From contig NZ_JAILYH010000006.1 of assembly GCF_019793435.1 (NCBI RefSeq), positions 1 through 64,000 on the forward strand: a stretch of DNA of 64,000 nt. Direction: 5' to 3'. Numbering within the stretch: the first letter of the stretch is position 1; every line of letters begins with the position of its first letter. Below, in pieces: positions 25,981 through 35,492 of the stretch. The translations under genes were made by a program, and so were the position numbers. The notes beneath the pieces are model-generated. The model was not told the DNA's origin and ran no database searches. It worked only from the letters and a program-made list of their open reading frames with translations. This stretch comes from Rhizobium redzepovicii. GTDB taxonomy: Bacteria > Pseudomonadota > Alphaproteobacteria > Rhizobiales > Rhizobiaceae.

Positions 25981-26403
25981 TCAATTTCCAAAACGCGAGG
26001 TAATTTCTGTGGCGAGTGTTGCACCTTCGTTACGGTAGCGCTCTTCTGCCACGATGGCCGCCGCGGTGCAATCGGTATAGACGGAGGCGAAGGCGCGGTA
26101 GCCGCGATTGAAGGCCGCGGTCAGTTTTTCCCTACGCTGCGGCTCGTTGCCGGTCTCCGAATCGAGCAGCTGCTGCATGCCGTTTCGCCACTCGTCGCCG
26201 CCTGCCGCCTTGCAGAGCGTTCTCAAATAATGCACCGAGCCCAACACCTCGGCCAGCCGTGCCAGTTTGTCGTCATAGGGCACCGTCACCGCAGGCGGCG
26301 GCGTAATCTCCTCCTCCCGTGGAGGCGGCGCGTTCTTACCCTGCGCCATGGTGGGGCCGGCGAGCACGAGCAGGGACAGGAAAACGCGTCGAACGGGAAT
26401 CAT
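25981..26403 (-). CDS. TIGR02301 family protein, secreted
   Basis: A 140-residue protein with a signal peptide (MIPVRRVFLSLLVLAGPTMAQ, cleaved near residue 21). It continues through a Pro-rich linker to a helical domain with two cysteines (LRTLCKAAGG, VYTDCTAAA) probably joined by a disulfide. The pattern matches the TIGR02301 family of rhizobial and other alphaproteobacterial proteins of unknown function. The start at 26403 has a GGGAGC site; the frame is open 24 codons upstream. The gap to the next gene holds a palindromic repeat. Confidence 0.8.
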   Translation of the reverse strand: MIPVRRVFLSLLVLAGPTMAQGKNAPPPREEEITPPPAVTVPYDDKLARLAEVLGSVHYLRTLCKAAGGDEWRNGMQQLLDSETGNEPQRREKLTAAFNRGYRAFASVYTDCTAAAIVAEERYRNEGATLATEITSRFGN

Positions 26404-26478
26404 GCTCCCAGTTGATACGTTGAGCATGACGGCAACAAGGCGGACCTTGAGAGTTTCCACTCCTATTCGCCGCAAGCC

Positions 26479-26526
26479 AGAGCATGCTGCCGAAAGTGTC
26501 AGCGGTTTCTTTTGACATCATGCTCT
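26479..26526. repeat. 48-bp palindromic intergenic repeat
   Basis: Outer arms AGAGCATG and CATGCTCT enclose an interior with GAAAGTGTCAGCGGTTTC. This resembles the left part of the RIME-like elements (AAAGTGTGCAGCGGTTTTGC), so it is probably a related shorter family member. It lies upstream of the TIGR02301 gene and downstream of the Nudix gene. Confidence 0.65.
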
Positions 26527-26552
26527 AATTTTATTTCAGAATAAGATTCAGA

Positions 26553-27014
26553 TTATAGGCCGGTCGGCCTGAAATCATCCTGTTCTAGCCGTTCTGCGCA
26601 TTCGAGCACACTCTGCGGCACCGGCAGCCGCCGGATTTCCTCAACCGTATACCAGCCGAGCGCCGCCGCATCGTCGGCGGCCTCAGCCACCAGCTCCCGA
26701 TCCGCCTCGACGCGGAAGACCGACAGGAAGAAGTGGCTGCTGAGGCTGCCATCGGCGGCATGGGTCTTCAGGTCATAGGTCGAAAACAGCTGCGGATTGC
26801 GCACCGAAATGCCCGTTTCCTCACGGAATTCGCGCAACGCCGTTTGCTCCGGCGTCTCGCCCGGTTCGGCGCGGCCGCCCGGAAACGCATACATATCGGC
26901 AGAAGGCGGATTGCGCCGCAACACCAGAAGGAATCGTCCGTCGCGTTCGAGAATGGCGGAGGAGGCGGCTTTGGCGGTGGAGATCATGAGATGGCTCTTG
27001 CTGTGATGACCCAT
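26553..27014 (-). CDS. Nudix hydrolase
   Basis: A 153-residue hydrolase of nucleoside diphosphate-linked compounds. The Nudix box is complete: G at the start of GRAEPGE, then TALREFREETGI. The substrate (ADP-ribose, oxidised nucleotide or other) cannot be told from sequence. The start could also be the internal Met10 (26987), which has an AAGAG site. It is divergent from ynfA by 51 bases. Confidence 0.88.
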   Translation of the reverse strand: MGHHSKSHLMISTAKAASSAILERDGRFLLVLRRNPPSADMYAFPGGRAEPGETPEQTALREFREETGISVRNPQLFSTYDLKTHAADGSLSSHFFLSVFRVEADRELVAEAADDAAALGWYTVEEIRRLPVPQSVLECAERLEQDDFRPTGL

Positions 27015-27065
27015 CCTACCCGATGAATACTGCCGAAGAAATGCGAAGGCGCGAGAGGTGCTTCC

Positions 27066-27386
27066 GTGACCTACATCATTTATGCCGTTGCCGCCGTCTT
27101 CGAGATTGCCGGCTGCTTCGCCTTCTGGGCGTGGCTGAGACTTGGAAAGCCAATCTCGTGGCTGGCCCCGGGAATGGTCTCGCTGGCGCTTTTTGCCTGG
27201 CTTCTGACTCTGGTGCCGAGCGAGGCCGCCGGCCGCACTTTCGCGGCCTATGGCGGCATCTATATCGCCGCCTCACTGCTCTGGCTCTGGCTGGTCGAAA
27301 GCCGCGTGCCTGATCGCTACGATATCGGCGGGGCGCTGGTCTGCCTTGCCGGAACGAGCATTATCCTCTTTGGGCCGAGAGGCTGA
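27066..27386 (+). CDS. YnfA family small membrane protein (UPF0060)
   Basis: A 106-residue inner-membrane protein with four hydrophobic segments (about 3-22, 32-50, 60-78, 87-104). The signature [16 protein letters not shown] near residues 11-26 is typical of YnfA. YnfA is distantly related to small multidrug resistance transporters and has been linked to efflux in some bacteria. It is followed after 39 bases by the yedK-like gene in the same direction. Confidence 0.9.
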   Translation: MTYIIYAVAAVFEIAGCFAFWAWLRLGKPISWLAPGMVSLALFAWLLTLVPSEAAGRTFAAYGGIYIAASLLWLWLVESRVPDRYDIGGALVCLAGTSIILFGPRG

Positions 27387-27425
27387 CGCCTTGACCGGAC
27401 TCAAGCCGGGTGCAAAGACAAGCCG

Positions 27426-28190
27426 ATGTGTGGACGTTTCGCCCTGACAAGCTCCAGCGCCAACCTGCGCGAATTTTTCTCCGGTGTCGATCTCGATGAG
27501 TTTCCGGCGCGCTATAACATCGCGCCGACGCAGCCGATCCTCGTCATCATAGCAGGCGAGGGCCGGCAGCAGGGCAGCAACCTGGCCGACCGCCGCGCCG
27601 TGCTCGTGCGGTGGGGTCTCACCCCGGCCTGGGTCAAGGATCCGAGGGACTTCCCGCTGTTGATCAACGCCCGCTCCGAGACCGCGATCGGCAAGGCCTC
27701 CTTCCGGGCGGCCATGCGTCATCGCCGCATACTTATCCCGGCCACCGGCTTTTATGAATGGCATCGCCCGTCCAAGGAAAGCGGAGAGCGGCCGCAGGCC
27801 TATTGGATCAGGCCGCGTAAGGGCGGGGTCGTCGCTTTTGCCGGGCTGATGGAGACATGGTCCTCGGCGGATGGTTCCGAGGTCGATACCGGCGCGATCC
27901 TGACGACACCGGCCAATTCGGGCATGTCGGCGATCCACGATCGCATGCCCGTCATTATCAAGCCGGAAGATTTTTCGCGCTGGCTGGATTGCAAGACCCA
28001 GGAACCGCGCGAGGTGGTCGACCTGATGCGGCCGGTTCAGGACGATTTTTTCGAGGCCGTCCCGGTCTCCGACAAAGTCAACAAGGTCGCCAATATGGGG
28101 CCCGACCTGCAGCAGCCGGTCGTCGTCGAAAAGCCGCTGAAGGCCCCCGAGAAGCAGAGGCCTGACGACGGTCAGCTTAGTTTCTTCTGA
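27426..28190 (+). CDS. yedK: SOS response-associated peptidase, YedK/HMCES family
   Basis: Forms a covalent thiazolidine crosslink with abasic sites in single-stranded DNA, shielding them. The protein is 254 residues. The N-terminal MCGRF places the catalytic cysteine at residue 2, to be exposed by Met removal. The other active-site residues are present: N81 (NARSET), E111 (GFYEWH) and H171 (IHDRMPVI). The C-terminal 30 residues are a variable tail. I see no clear alphaproteobacterial LexA box (GTTC-N7-GTTC) immediately upstream. It is convergent with the 48-residue small gene. Confidence 0.93.
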   Translation: MCGRFALTSSSANLREFFSGVDLDEFPARYNIAPTQPILVIIAGEGRQQGSNLADRRAVLVRWGLTPAWVKDPRDFPLLINARSETAIGKASFRAAMRHRRILIPATGFYEWHRPSKESGERPQAYWIRPRKGGVVAFAGLMETWSSADGSEVDTGAILTTPANSGMSAIHDRMPVIIKPEDFSRWLDCKTQEPREVVDLMRPVQDDFFEAVPVSDKVNKVANMGPDLQQPVVVEKPLKAPEKQRPDDGQLSFF

Positions 28191-28226
28191 ATACTATCTG
28201 CCGCTTTTCGTTAGTCGCACGGGCGC

Positions 28227-28373
28227 TCAAGCGGATTTCTTGACGCTGGTCGGCTTGTGTTTCGCCATCAGCGATGCCGCCGCAACAGCCTTGAGGCCGA
28301 CAGGGCGATAGTTGGCGGCGAGATCGGGCTTGGCCGTCTGCTGTTCGCCGCTACTGCTCTTCTTCGAAGTCAC
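28227..28373 (-). CDS. Small basic protein of unknown function (48 residues)
   Basis: A short gene that ordinary ORF calling misses because it starts with GTG. The ribosome site AAGGAGAG is nearly ideal, 5 bases before the GTG at 28373. The product begins MTSKKSSSGEQQTAKPD, continues NYRPVGLKAVAAASLM and ends with a Lys-rich tail. It has no membrane segment and no recognised domain. The 277-bp upstream gap is A+T-richer than its surroundings and should hold the promoter. Coding is inferred from the ribosome site and a composition that looks like protein. Confidence 0.65.
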   Translation of the reverse strand: MTSKKSSSGEQQTAKPDLAANYRPVGLKAVAAASLMAKHKPTSVKKSA

Positions 28374-28593
28374 GATACTCTCCTTACGTGTTTCTTCCCG
28401 GGGTATTTTGTATTTTGAAGTTTGGTCACCAATAGCGACAAAACGGGGACGCAGCTTATCAGGATTTGTAAACGCGCACCATAATTCGCGAGGCTTAACT
28501 GAAGCCTACGTTGGTTAATACTTACTGAAGAGAGCGGTTCCAATAAAACTGCGCAGCCGTTTTTCCGGGGAAAAAGCGCGCAACAGTTTTCCC

Positions 28594-28617
28594 GGGAATG
28601 CGAAGAGACGCATTCCC
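28594..28617. terminator. Hairpin downstream of pssA
   Basis: A perfect 9-bp stem GGGAATGCG / CGCATTCCC with a 6-base loop lies 34 bases past the pssA stop. A second small stem, TTTTTCC / GGAAAAA, occurs at 28560-28575. Neither has a classical T run right after the first stem, so terminator function is only probable. Confidence 0.45.
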
Positions 28618-28650
28618 ATCACTCCGAAAAAATCAGGAAATGCGTCCGCC

Positions 28651-29496
28651 TCAGATGTGACGGCCGATGTCGTCGTCGCCGACGCCGGGTTCCTCGATCG
28701 TCAGCGTTCCATATTTCCGGCGCCATTTCCGCGCGCCGAAGGGAAGCGATATGAGATAGGCGGCAACGGTGAAGACCATCACCTCCCAGGTGTAGCTCAT
28801 CAGCAGAGCCACATAGAGCACGACGCCGAGCATCATCGGCAGCACGAGATCGCGCCGCAGCCGGTTGCCTTCCGATTTGCCCGACCAGACCGGCAGCCGG
28901 CTGATCAGCAGGAAGGCGATGACGACGGTATAGATCGACGAGACATAGGCGAAGGTGCGGTCCGTCGCCAGGCCCAGGAAGCCGAGATAGACCGGCAGCA
29001 GCACCAGCATGGCGCCAGCCGGCGCCGGTACGCCGACGAAATATTCCGATTGCCAGCTCGCCTTGTTCTCGCGTTCGGCCATGACGTTGAAGCGGGCAAG
29101 CCGAAGCCCGGCGGCAATCGCGTAGATCAAAGCCGCGATCCACCCGAGCGAGCGCGCCTGATCGAGCGCGAAGACATAGACGACGAGGGCAGGTGCGACG
29201 CCGAAATTGACGATATCGGCAAGCGAATCCATCTGAGCGCCGAACTTCGAGGTTGCCTTCATCAGCCGGGCCACGCGCCCGTCAATGCCGTCGAGGAAGG
29301 CGGCGACCAGCACCATGGAGACGGCGAGCTCGTAACGGTTCTCGAAAGCCAGCCGAATGCCGGTCAGCCCGGCGCAGATTGCCAGAATGGTGATGAGGTT
29401 CGGAAAGACGAGACGGAGCGGGATTTCGCGCAGACGCGGGCCGCGGGCGGAATCATCCGGACCGTTGGGCTCGAAAGGCGGAAAGGGCGTTTCCAT
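28651..29496 (-). CDS. pssA: CDP-diacylglycerol-serine O-phosphatidyltransferase
   Basis: Makes phosphatidylserine from CDP-diacylglycerol and serine in the inner membrane. The protein is 281 residues with about eight hydrophobic segments. The CDP-alcohol phosphotransferase motif is complete: DGIDGRVAR, then eight residues, G, three residues, D, three residues, D (ending in DSLAD). It is the integral-membrane type II enzyme. The ATG at 29496 is chosen over an upstream TTG four codons earlier. psd lies just upstream, separated by a RIME-like repeat; its product decarboxylates phosphatidylserine, so the two genes form a pathway unit. Confidence 0.95.
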   Translation of the reverse strand: METPFPPFEPNGPDDSARGPRLREIPLRLVFPNLITILAICAGLTGIRLAFENRYELAVSMVLVAAFLDGIDGRVARLMKATSKFGAQMDSLADIVNFGVAPALVVYVFALDQARSLGWIAALIYAIAAGLRLARFNVMAERENKASWQSEYFVGVPAPAGAMLVLLPVYLGFLGLATDRTFAYVSSIYTVVIAFLLISRLPVWSGKSEGNRLRRDLVLPMMLGVVLYVALLMSYTWEVMVFTVAAYLISLPFGARKWRRKYGTLTIEEPGVGDDDIGRHI

Positions 29497-29518
29497 ATCG
29501 CGTTCCAATCTGAACCTG

Positions 29519-29622
29519 GAGCATGTCGCGCAAAAGTGTGCAGCGGTTTTGCGACAACGACATGCGTAAAAACAAAGGGCTAAAGCGCGAGGAGCGAATC
29601 TGAAAGATCGCGACGCGCCTTA
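29519..29622. repeat. RIME-like intergenic element, copy A
   Basis: About 104 bp between psd and pssA, closely matching copies at 32528 and 50616. It has two palindromes: GCATGTCG with CGACATGC, then AAAGCGCG with CGCGACGCGC. The psd stop codon (29620-29622) lies within its edge. It is similar in size and form to RIME1, described from Rhizobium and Sinorhizobium. Confidence 0.85.
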
Positions 29623-30318
29623 ACTGCGGCGGCTGATGATGGGACCCTTGGCGGAGGCGAATTCGGCAATCACAGTTTCCCCGGCAATCGCCACCTGGCC
29701 GAGCGAGACGCGCGGCGCGGCACCGGCGGGCAGGAACACGTCGAGCCGAGAGCCGAAACGGATCAGCCCGAAGCGCTCGCCGGCATCCACCGGTTCGTTG
29801 GGATTTGCCCAGCAGAGGATGCGCCGCGCCACGAGGCCGGCGATCTGTACGACGCCGATCTGGCCGTGGCGGGTTTCGATCACCAGCCCGTTGCGCTCGT
29901 TGTCCTCGCTCGCCTTGTCGAGTTCGGCATTGACGAAGCTGCCGGAGCGGTAATTGATGCTGACGATACGCCCGCGCATCGGCGCCCGGTTCACATGGCA
30001 ATTGAAGACGTTCATGAACACCGAGATGCGCAGCATCGGCTCGGAGCCGAGGTCGAGCTCGGCCGGCGGGGTCACCATCTGGATCGCCGAGACCTTGCCG
30101 TCGGCGGGAGAGATCACCAGATCGTCGTCCTGCGGGGTCACGCGTTCGGGATCACGGAAGAAATAGGCGCACCACAGCGTGAAGATCATGCCGATCCAGA
30201 AGAGCGGCTTGAAGATCCAGCCCAGGATCAGCGACGCAACAAAGAAGGCGGCAACGAAGGGATAACCCTCCTTATGCACGGGGACGATCGTGTTGCGAAC
30301 CGTGTTGAACAGGCTCAT
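29620..30318 (-). CDS. psd: Phosphatidylserine decarboxylase
   Basis: Converts phosphatidylserine to phosphatidylethanolamine. The protein is 232 residues, of the short pyruvoyl-dependent type with an N-terminal membrane hairpin (about 20-52). Self-cleavage at G189-S190 in [11 protein letters not shown] generates the pyruvoyl group of the small subunit. The histidine/asparagine site [10 protein letters not shown] lies near 105-114. The ATG at 30318 begins [10 protein letters not shown]; the frame is open 50 codons upstream with no family similarity. The stop codon is formed by the edge of a repeat element. Confidence 0.95.
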   Translation of the reverse strand: MSLFNTVRNTIVPVHKEGYPFVAAFFVASLILGWIFKPLFWIGMIFTLWCAYFFRDPERVTPQDDDLVISPADGKVSAIQMVTPPAELDLGSEPMLRISVFMNVFNCHVNRAPMRGRIVSINYRSGSFVNAELDKASEDNERNGLVIETRHGQIGVVQIAGLVARRILCWANPNEPVDAGERFGLIRFGSRLDVFLPAGAAPRVSLGQVAIAGETVIAEFASAKGPIISRRS

Positions 30319-30451
30319 GCTGCCGGTCTCCTTGCGTTGTCGTTTTTTGCTGGTTAGCGAAAAACCGTCTCCGGGGCAATGCTGTGGCCCCGGACGTGGT
30401 TCCGACGCCGGAGTTCTGAACAACAAAAGCTTGGGCCTTGTCGCTCCCGGC

Positions 30452-32329
30452 TCAGCTTGCCGGGGCAAGCCGCGTGATCACCCCCAGGTCGTCGCTTTCG
30501 CGCACCTGCTTCAGATGTTCCTCTGCCTGTGTCGCCTCGCGCTGCCGGTTCCACATCGAGGCGTAGAGACCGTTCCGCTCGAGCAGGGCGGCATGCGTTC
30601 CGCGCTCGGCGATCTCGCCGCTTTTGAGCACGATGATTTCATCGGCGCCGATCACCGTCGATAGTCGGTGGGCGATCACCAGCGTCGTGCGGTTCTTCGA
30701 AACCACGTCGAGCGCCGTCTGGATTTCTCGTTCCGTCGTCGTGTCGAGCGCCGACGTCGCCTCGTCGAGGATCAGGATCGGCGGTGCCTTGAGAATGGTG
30801 CGGGCGATCGCCACCCGCTGCTTCTCGCCGCCCGAAAGCTTCAGCCCGCGCTCCCCGACCTTGGTCTCGAACCCTTCGGGCAGCATTTCGATGAAATGGG
30901 CGATCTGCGCCACCTCGGCTGCCGCGAAGACCTCGCCGTCGCTCGCCGATGTGCGGCCGTAGCGGATGTTGTAAGCGACGGTGTCATTGAAGAGCACGGT
31001 ATCCTGCGGCACCATGCCGATCACCGAGCGCAAGCTTTTCTGTGTGACTTTGCGGATGTCCTGGCCGTCGACGGTGATCGCTCCGCTCTGGATATCGTAG
31101 AAACGATAGAGCAGCCGCGACAGCGTCGACTTGCCGGCTCCCGAAGGACCGACGACGGCAACCGTCTTGCCGGCCGGCACCTCGAAGGAAATGCCCTTCA
31201 GGATCGGACGGGCGGGGTCGTAGGAAAAGTGCACGTCCCTGAAGGCGATCGCGCCCTGGCCGATCCGAAGATCGACCGCATCGGGCGCGTCCTTGACCTC
31301 GGCCTGGACCTCCAGGAGGTCGAACATCTGCTCGATATCGGTCAAGCCTTGACGGATTTCGCGGTAGACGAAGCCGATGAAGTTGAGCGGCGCGGAAAGC
31401 TGCAGCAGCATCGAATTGACGAAAACGAAATCGCCGACCGTCTGTTCGCCGCGCTGCACGGCGAGTGCCGACAGCACCAGCATGATCGTCGTGCCGATGC
31501 CGAAGATCACACCCTGGCCGAAGTTCAGCCAGCCGAGCGATGTCCAGACATCGGTCGCCGCCTTCTCGTAGCGTTCCATCGATTTGTCAAAGCGTTTTGC
31601 CTCCATCTCTTCGTTGCCGAAATATTTGACGGTCTCGAAATTGAGGAGGGAGTCGATCGCCTTGGTGTTGGCGTCGGTATCGCTGTCGTTCATCGACCGT
31701 CGAATGGCGATGCGCCAGTCGGATGCGCGGATCGTGAACCAGATATAGGCCCAGACAGTAAAGGCGGTGACGGCGAGATAGGAGAAGCCGTAACCCCACC
31801 AGAAGATCGCCGCCGTCAGCAGGAATTCGATGACGGTCGGGACCGAATTGAGGATCGTGAAACGCACGATCGTCTCGATGCCCTTGGTGCCGCGCTCGAT
31901 GATGCGCGACAGGCCGCCGGTCTTGCGCTCCAGATGGAAGCGCAGCGACAGTTCATGCATATGCACGAAAGTCCTGTAGGCGAGCTGGCGCACCGCATGC
32001 TGCCCGACGCTGGCAAACAGCGCGTCGCGCAGCTGGTTGAGGCCGAGCTGGATCAGGCGGGTGATGTTGTAGGCGATCACCAGGGCGATGGCGCCGGCTA
32101 GCAGCGGCGGCACCGAGCCGGCGAGATCCATCCTGCCGTTCAGCGCATCGGTCGACCACTTGAAGAAATAGGGAACGAGCAGCAGCACGAACTTGGAAAT
32201 CAGCAGGAAGACCGAAGCCCAGACGACGCGCATCTTGAGGTCGGGTCGGCCGGCCGGCCACATAAAGGGCCAGAGGTTGAGAAGTGTCTGCAGCAGGTTG
32301 GATTCCGAGACTGTCTTGCCGTTTGCCAT
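30452..32329 (-). CDS. ABC transporter, permease-ATPase fusion (Atm1/HMT1 type)
   Basis: A 625-residue half-transporter. The transmembrane domain (about 40-340) has six predicted helices. The nucleotide-binding domain has Walker [10 protein letters not shown] near 395, signature LSGGEKQR, Walker [13 protein letters not shown] and H-loop IAHRLSTV. The membrane region, with [20 protein letters not shown] and [16 protein letters not shown], matches the Atm1/ABCB7/HMT1 group, exporters of glutathione-linked sulfur or metal compounds. The ATG at 32329 has a CTGGAG ribosome site. psd and pssA lie downstream on the same strand. Confidence 0.92.
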   Translation of the reverse strand: MANGKTVSESNLLQTLLNLWPFMWPAGRPDLKMRVVWASVFLLISKFVLLLVPYFFKWSTDALNGRMDLAGSVPPLLAGAIALVIAYNITRLIQLGLNQLRDALFASVGQHAVRQLAYRTFVHMHELSLRFHLERKTGGLSRIIERGTKGIETIVRFTILNSVPTVIEFLLTAAIFWWGYGFSYLAVTAFTVWAYIWFTIRASDWRIAIRRSMNDSDTDANTKAIDSLLNFETVKYFGNEEMEAKRFDKSMERYEKAATDVWTSLGWLNFGQGVIFGIGTTIMLVLSALAVQRGEQTVGDFVFVNSMLLQLSAPLNFIGFVYREIRQGLTDIEQMFDLLEVQAEVKDAPDAVDLRIGQGAIAFRDVHFSYDPARPILKGISFEVPAGKTVAVVGPSGAGKSTLSRLLYRFYDIQSGAITVDGQDIRKVTQKSLRSVIGMVPQDTVLFNDTVAYNIRYGRTSASDGEVFAAAEVAQIAHFIEMLPEGFETKVGERGLKLSGGEKQRVAIARTILKAPPILILDEATSALDTTTEREIQTALDVVSKNRTTLVIAHRLSTVIGADEIIVLKSGEIAERGTHAALLERNGLYASMWNRQREATQAEEHLKQVRESDDLGVITRLAPAS

Positions 32330-32527
32330 GCTTGTCTCCAGCCCGGATGGGCTTGCGGCGATTGCCGCGCTTCGATGCCGGCAAGAGCGCGGAACCGGAA
32401 TATGCCCGAAGCGCTTCCCCGCCACCGCCAGATAGGATGCCGGGCGGATGAATACAACAAGTGCGGGGTTCAGGAAAAGAGAGGCCGGGCGGTTATCCCG
32501 CCCGGCCTCGTTACGGTGTTTGGCGCT

Positions 32528-32634
32528 TAAAGCATGTCGCGCAAAAGTGTGCAGCGGGTGGTTTGCGGCAACGACATGCGAAAACAAAGAGCTAAAGCGC
32601 GGGGAGCGAATCTGAAAGATCGCGACGCGCTTTA
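32528..32634. repeat. RIME-like intergenic element, copy B
   Basis: 107 bp between the LysM gene and the ABC transporter gene. It is near identical to copies A and C and shares the AAAGTGTGCAGCGG and GAGCGAATCTGAAAGATCG blocks. The TAA of the LysM gene (32632-32634) is the terminal TTTA/TAAA of the element. Confidence 0.9.
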
Positions 32635-34683
32635 GAGGTGTCGGTTGGACAGGCGTTTGCGGTGCAGTTCCTCGGCGTTCGGCAGTACATCCTTCGGCAG
32701 ACCGAAGATCTGGCCGGGGCGGATGCGATCCGGATCGACGATCTTGTCCTCGTTGGCGATGTAGATCGTCGTGTAACGAACGCCGAGCCCATAGGTGCGG
32801 CGCGAAATCTGCCACAGTGTGTCGCCGCGGCGGATGATCACCGCCGCGTTGTTTGCCGTCAGCGGCGCCTGTTCGATCGTCTTCGGCTGGTTGCCTGCCG
32901 CGTCGGTTGCACCAGGCGCCGCCGGTGCCGCCGGTGCGGGGGACGCGGAGAGGCCGGCGATGATCGCCCCCAGGCCGTCGAGGCCTGCGCCGACGGATTT
33001 TGCATCCTTCGGCAGGCCCTGCAGCATCTTCAAGGCGCTTGTCGCGGTCTGCGAGGCGGCGCCGGACGATTGCTTGAACGTGTCGGGCGCATCGGATCCC
33101 GGCCGGAAATCTGCGACCGAGCGCAATGCGAATTCGGTTGCCGAGCGCGCCGCCGCAAGCTGTTCGGCGCCGGGCAGCTTGCCATCGGCAAACAGCCCCT
33201 TCAGCAGGCCGAAGGCCTTGCCGACTTCGGCCTTGCGCTTGCCGAGTTCGCCTTCGTCGAGCGGCACCATCGAGGAGGCGCCATTTGCGTCGGCTGGGAC
33301 GGATTGCGCCGCGACCCTGACCTGGTCGCCGGCCGGGCGATTGAAATTCACCGCTGCACGCACGATCACCTTGCCGGCGGGATCGACGACATCGACGCGG
33401 ATCTTGTGGTCGCCGACCGAGAGCGCCACCACGCCGTCGATAACGAAATGGCCATCGGAGCCGGCGGTGTCCTGGCCGACAAGGCTGTCGTCGGCGTAAC
33501 CGAGGACCTTGGCGTTGGCGCGCGCCGTGCCGGCAATGAAAATCTTGTTGCCCTCGATTTCGACGGCGTTGACCATCACATCGGGCGCATTCGACTTGTC
33601 GGGTGCGGCGGTGCCGGGAACGGCGGGGGCCGTCGCTAGGCCGCCGGAGGCGGCGTCGGTTAGGTTGGGCGTCTGCAGCGCCAGCTCGCCGGTTGGCGCA
33701 ACGGTCGCAGCAGGCGCAGCCGAACCTGCGCCCGTTGCTGGCTTGTCTGTTGGCGGCGCCATCGGGTTGGAGGCATCGGCGACTTCGGTGCCGGCCTTCG
33801 GCGCGGTGATGATGCGGCTCGCCGCGCCGGGTTTGGAGACCATGGCGAGCAGATTGGCGCCGTTGCCGTCCTTCGGTACGGAGATGGTCGCAACCTCTTC
33901 GGAAAGCGTGCTCTTGCCGTCCTTGCCGGTAAACTTCAGCACCAGCTGGTGGTCGCCCGCCGCAAGCGGATCGTCGAGAACGGCGGCGAAATCGCCGCTG
34001 GCATCGACATTGGCTGTCGTCACGACCTTTTCGCCGTCAAGCACTTCGAGCTTGCCGTTCGGTTCGGCGGAGCCGGCGATCACCGTCGAGCCATCGGGCT
34101 CGACGCGCAGGACGTCGAATGCGGGAAGCTTCGGGCCGGCATTCGCCGCAGCCGTGCTCGCCGCAGGCTCAGGCGCACCGGTCAGCGCAGCCTCGGCCTT
34201 GGCGATCGCGGCAAGCGCTTCGGTAATGTTCTCCGGTAGCGACTGGACAATGGCGAGCGCCTTCGTGCCGCCATCCTTCGCCTTGACGGCAAGTGCCTGG
34301 GTCGCCGGATCGAGCCCCTCGGGGATTGCGAAACCGGCAAGCGCGCTCAGCGCATCGACGGCCTTCGTCTTGGCAGCGGTGAAGACGTCGTCGGCGGGGC
34401 CCTTGCCGTCGGCAAACAGTGCCTTGAGTTCGGTAAGCGACACGCTCGCATTGGCCGATAGGCGACCCACCTTATCGGCGACGCCGGCCGCGTCGGCCAC
34501 GGCCGAGCGCGATGTTTTTGCCGACTCGTTAACCGTGTCCTTGAGCTCCGTGCTCGCCTGGTTGATGGCGTCGCCGACCTTGGCTGCATCGCCGCCAATG
34601 CGCGGCATGACGAAAAATACCATCAGTAGGATTGCGATTACGAGCACTGCAAGGGCCAGCAAGCCGGCACGGTTCTTCATCAT
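32632..34683 (-). CDS. LysM domain envelope protein with Ig-like repeats
   Basis: A 683-residue protein anchored by one N-terminal membrane segment (about 6-27). The order is: a helical module at about 84-160 (LKALFADGKGPADD), an Ig-like domain at about 186-270 (AGSAEPNGKLEVLDG), a Pro/Ala linker, a second Ig-like domain at about 367-447 (AGTARANAKVLGYAD), a second helical module at about 488-580 (LKGLFADGKLPGAEQ), another Pro/Ala linker and a C-terminal LysM domain at about 615-665 (RRGDTLWQISRRTYG). LysM binds peptidoglycan, so the protein probably bridges inner membrane and wall. Rhizobial homologues are annotated only as LysM peptidoglycan-binding proteins. It is divergent from the LOG gene. 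Confidence 0.9.
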   Translation of the reverse strand: MMKNRAGLLALAVLVIAILLMVFFVMPRIGGDAAKVGDAINQASTELKDTVNESAKTSRSAVADAAGVADKVGRLSANASVSLTELKALFADGKGPADDVFTAAKTKAVDALSALAGFAIPEGLDPATQALAVKAKDGGTKALAIVQSLPENITEALAAIAKAEAALTGAPEPAASTAAANAGPKLPAFDVLRVEPDGSTVIAGSAEPNGKLEVLDGEKVVTTANVDASGDFAAVLDDPLAAGDHQLVLKFTGKDGKSTLSEEVATISVPKDGNGANLLAMVSKPGAASRIITAPKAGTEVADASNPMAPPTDKPATGAGSAAPAATVAPTGELALQTPNLTDAASGGLATAPAVPGTAAPDKSNAPDVMVNAVEIEGNKIFIAGTARANAKVLGYADDSLVGQDTAGSDGHFVIDGVVALSVGDHKIRVDVVDPAGKVIVRAAVNFNRPAGDQVRVAAQSVPADANGASSMVPLDEGELGKRKAEVGKAFGLLKGLFADGKLPGAEQLAAARSATEFALRSVADFRPGSDAPDTFKQSSGAASQTATSALKMLQGLPKDAKSVGAGLDGLGAIIAGLSASPAPAAPAAPGATDAAGNQPKTIEQAPLTANNAAVIIRRGDTLWQISRRTYGLGVRYTTIYIANEDKIVDPDRIRPGQIFGLPKDVLPNAEELHRKRLSNRHL

Positions 34684-34837
34684 TATGTCTCCCCAGGCGG
34701 CAATTTGCCGTAGTAACCGAAATTGCTAGCGATTCCCGTTGCTTTGCACAAGCATTCAAAGCAATTCGGCAAGCTAGGTAGGCTGCTTTCCAGTCAATTT
34801 TCTTGACTGCATTGAAATGGAATAGTTGTTTGCCTCT

Positions 34838-35461
34838 ATGACCGAACAATCTGTATCGATTCGATCCATCTGCGTTTACTGCGGCTCAAGGCCGGGACGC
34901 GATCCTTCCCACATGGCGGCCGGGCGTGCTCTCGGACGAGAGATCGCCGAATACGGCCTGCGCCTCGTCTATGGCGGGGGTACCAAAGGCATCATGGGCG
35001 CGGTTGCCAGCGGCGCGCTTTCAGGCGGCGGCCAGGTCACGGGCATCATCCCCGAATTCCTGATCGATATGGAAGCGACTCGCCACTCGCTCGGTCAACT
35101 TAACGAACTTATTGTAACCCCTGACATGCATGCGCGCAAACATACGATGTTCGAGCGTTCCGATGCTTTCGTCGCGCTGCCCGGCGGCATCGGTACACTG
35201 GAGGAGATCGTCGAGATCATGACCTGGGCGCAGCTCGGCCGCCATGAAAAGCCGATGGTCTTTGCCAACGTCGACGGTTTCTGGGATCCGATGATGGAGC
35301 TGATGCGCCACATGACAGAAGAGGGCTTCCTGCACACCGCTCATCGGGTGCAGCCGCTTGTCGTCGATGAGATCTCCGGCATCATTCCGGCAATCATGGC
35401 TCAGGCAGCCCAGCTCGCCGCTGATCGTAACGGCGAGGATGAAGTGATCTCGAAAATGTAG
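34838..35461 (+). CDS. LOG family protein (TIGR00730, cytokinin riboside 5'-monophosphate phosphoribohydrolase-like)
   Basis: A 207-residue Rossmann-fold protein often mis-named lysine decarboxylase. The motifs are YGGGTKGIMG near residue 46, MHARKH with R and K, and PGGIGTLEE near 110. These define LOG phosphoribohydrolases, which release free cytokinin or nucleobase from nucleoside monophosphates. In a plant-associated bacterium a cytokinin role is possible, but general nucleotide salvage is equally likely. The ATG at 34838 is chosen; a TTG at 34826 is possible. Confidence 0.9.
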   Translation: MTEQSVSIRSICVYCGSRPGRDPSHMAAGRALGREIAEYGLRLVYGGGTKGIMGAVASGALSGGGQVTGIIPEFLIDMEATRHSLGQLNELIVTPDMHARKHTMFERSDAFVALPGGIGTLEEIVEIMTWAQLGRHEKPMVFANVDGFWDPMMELMRHMTEEGFLHTAHRVQPLVVDEISGIIPAIMAQAAQLAADRNGEDEVISKM

Positions 35462-35492
35462 GCGAGGGGCCGGCGTCTCCGGCGCCCGCCGT

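Noticed and set aside
34838..35461. Naming this gene lysine decarboxylase
   Set aside because: The PGGIGTLEE and GGGTKGIMG motifs define LOG phosphoribohydrolases; true lysine decarboxylases are PLP enzymes with different folds.
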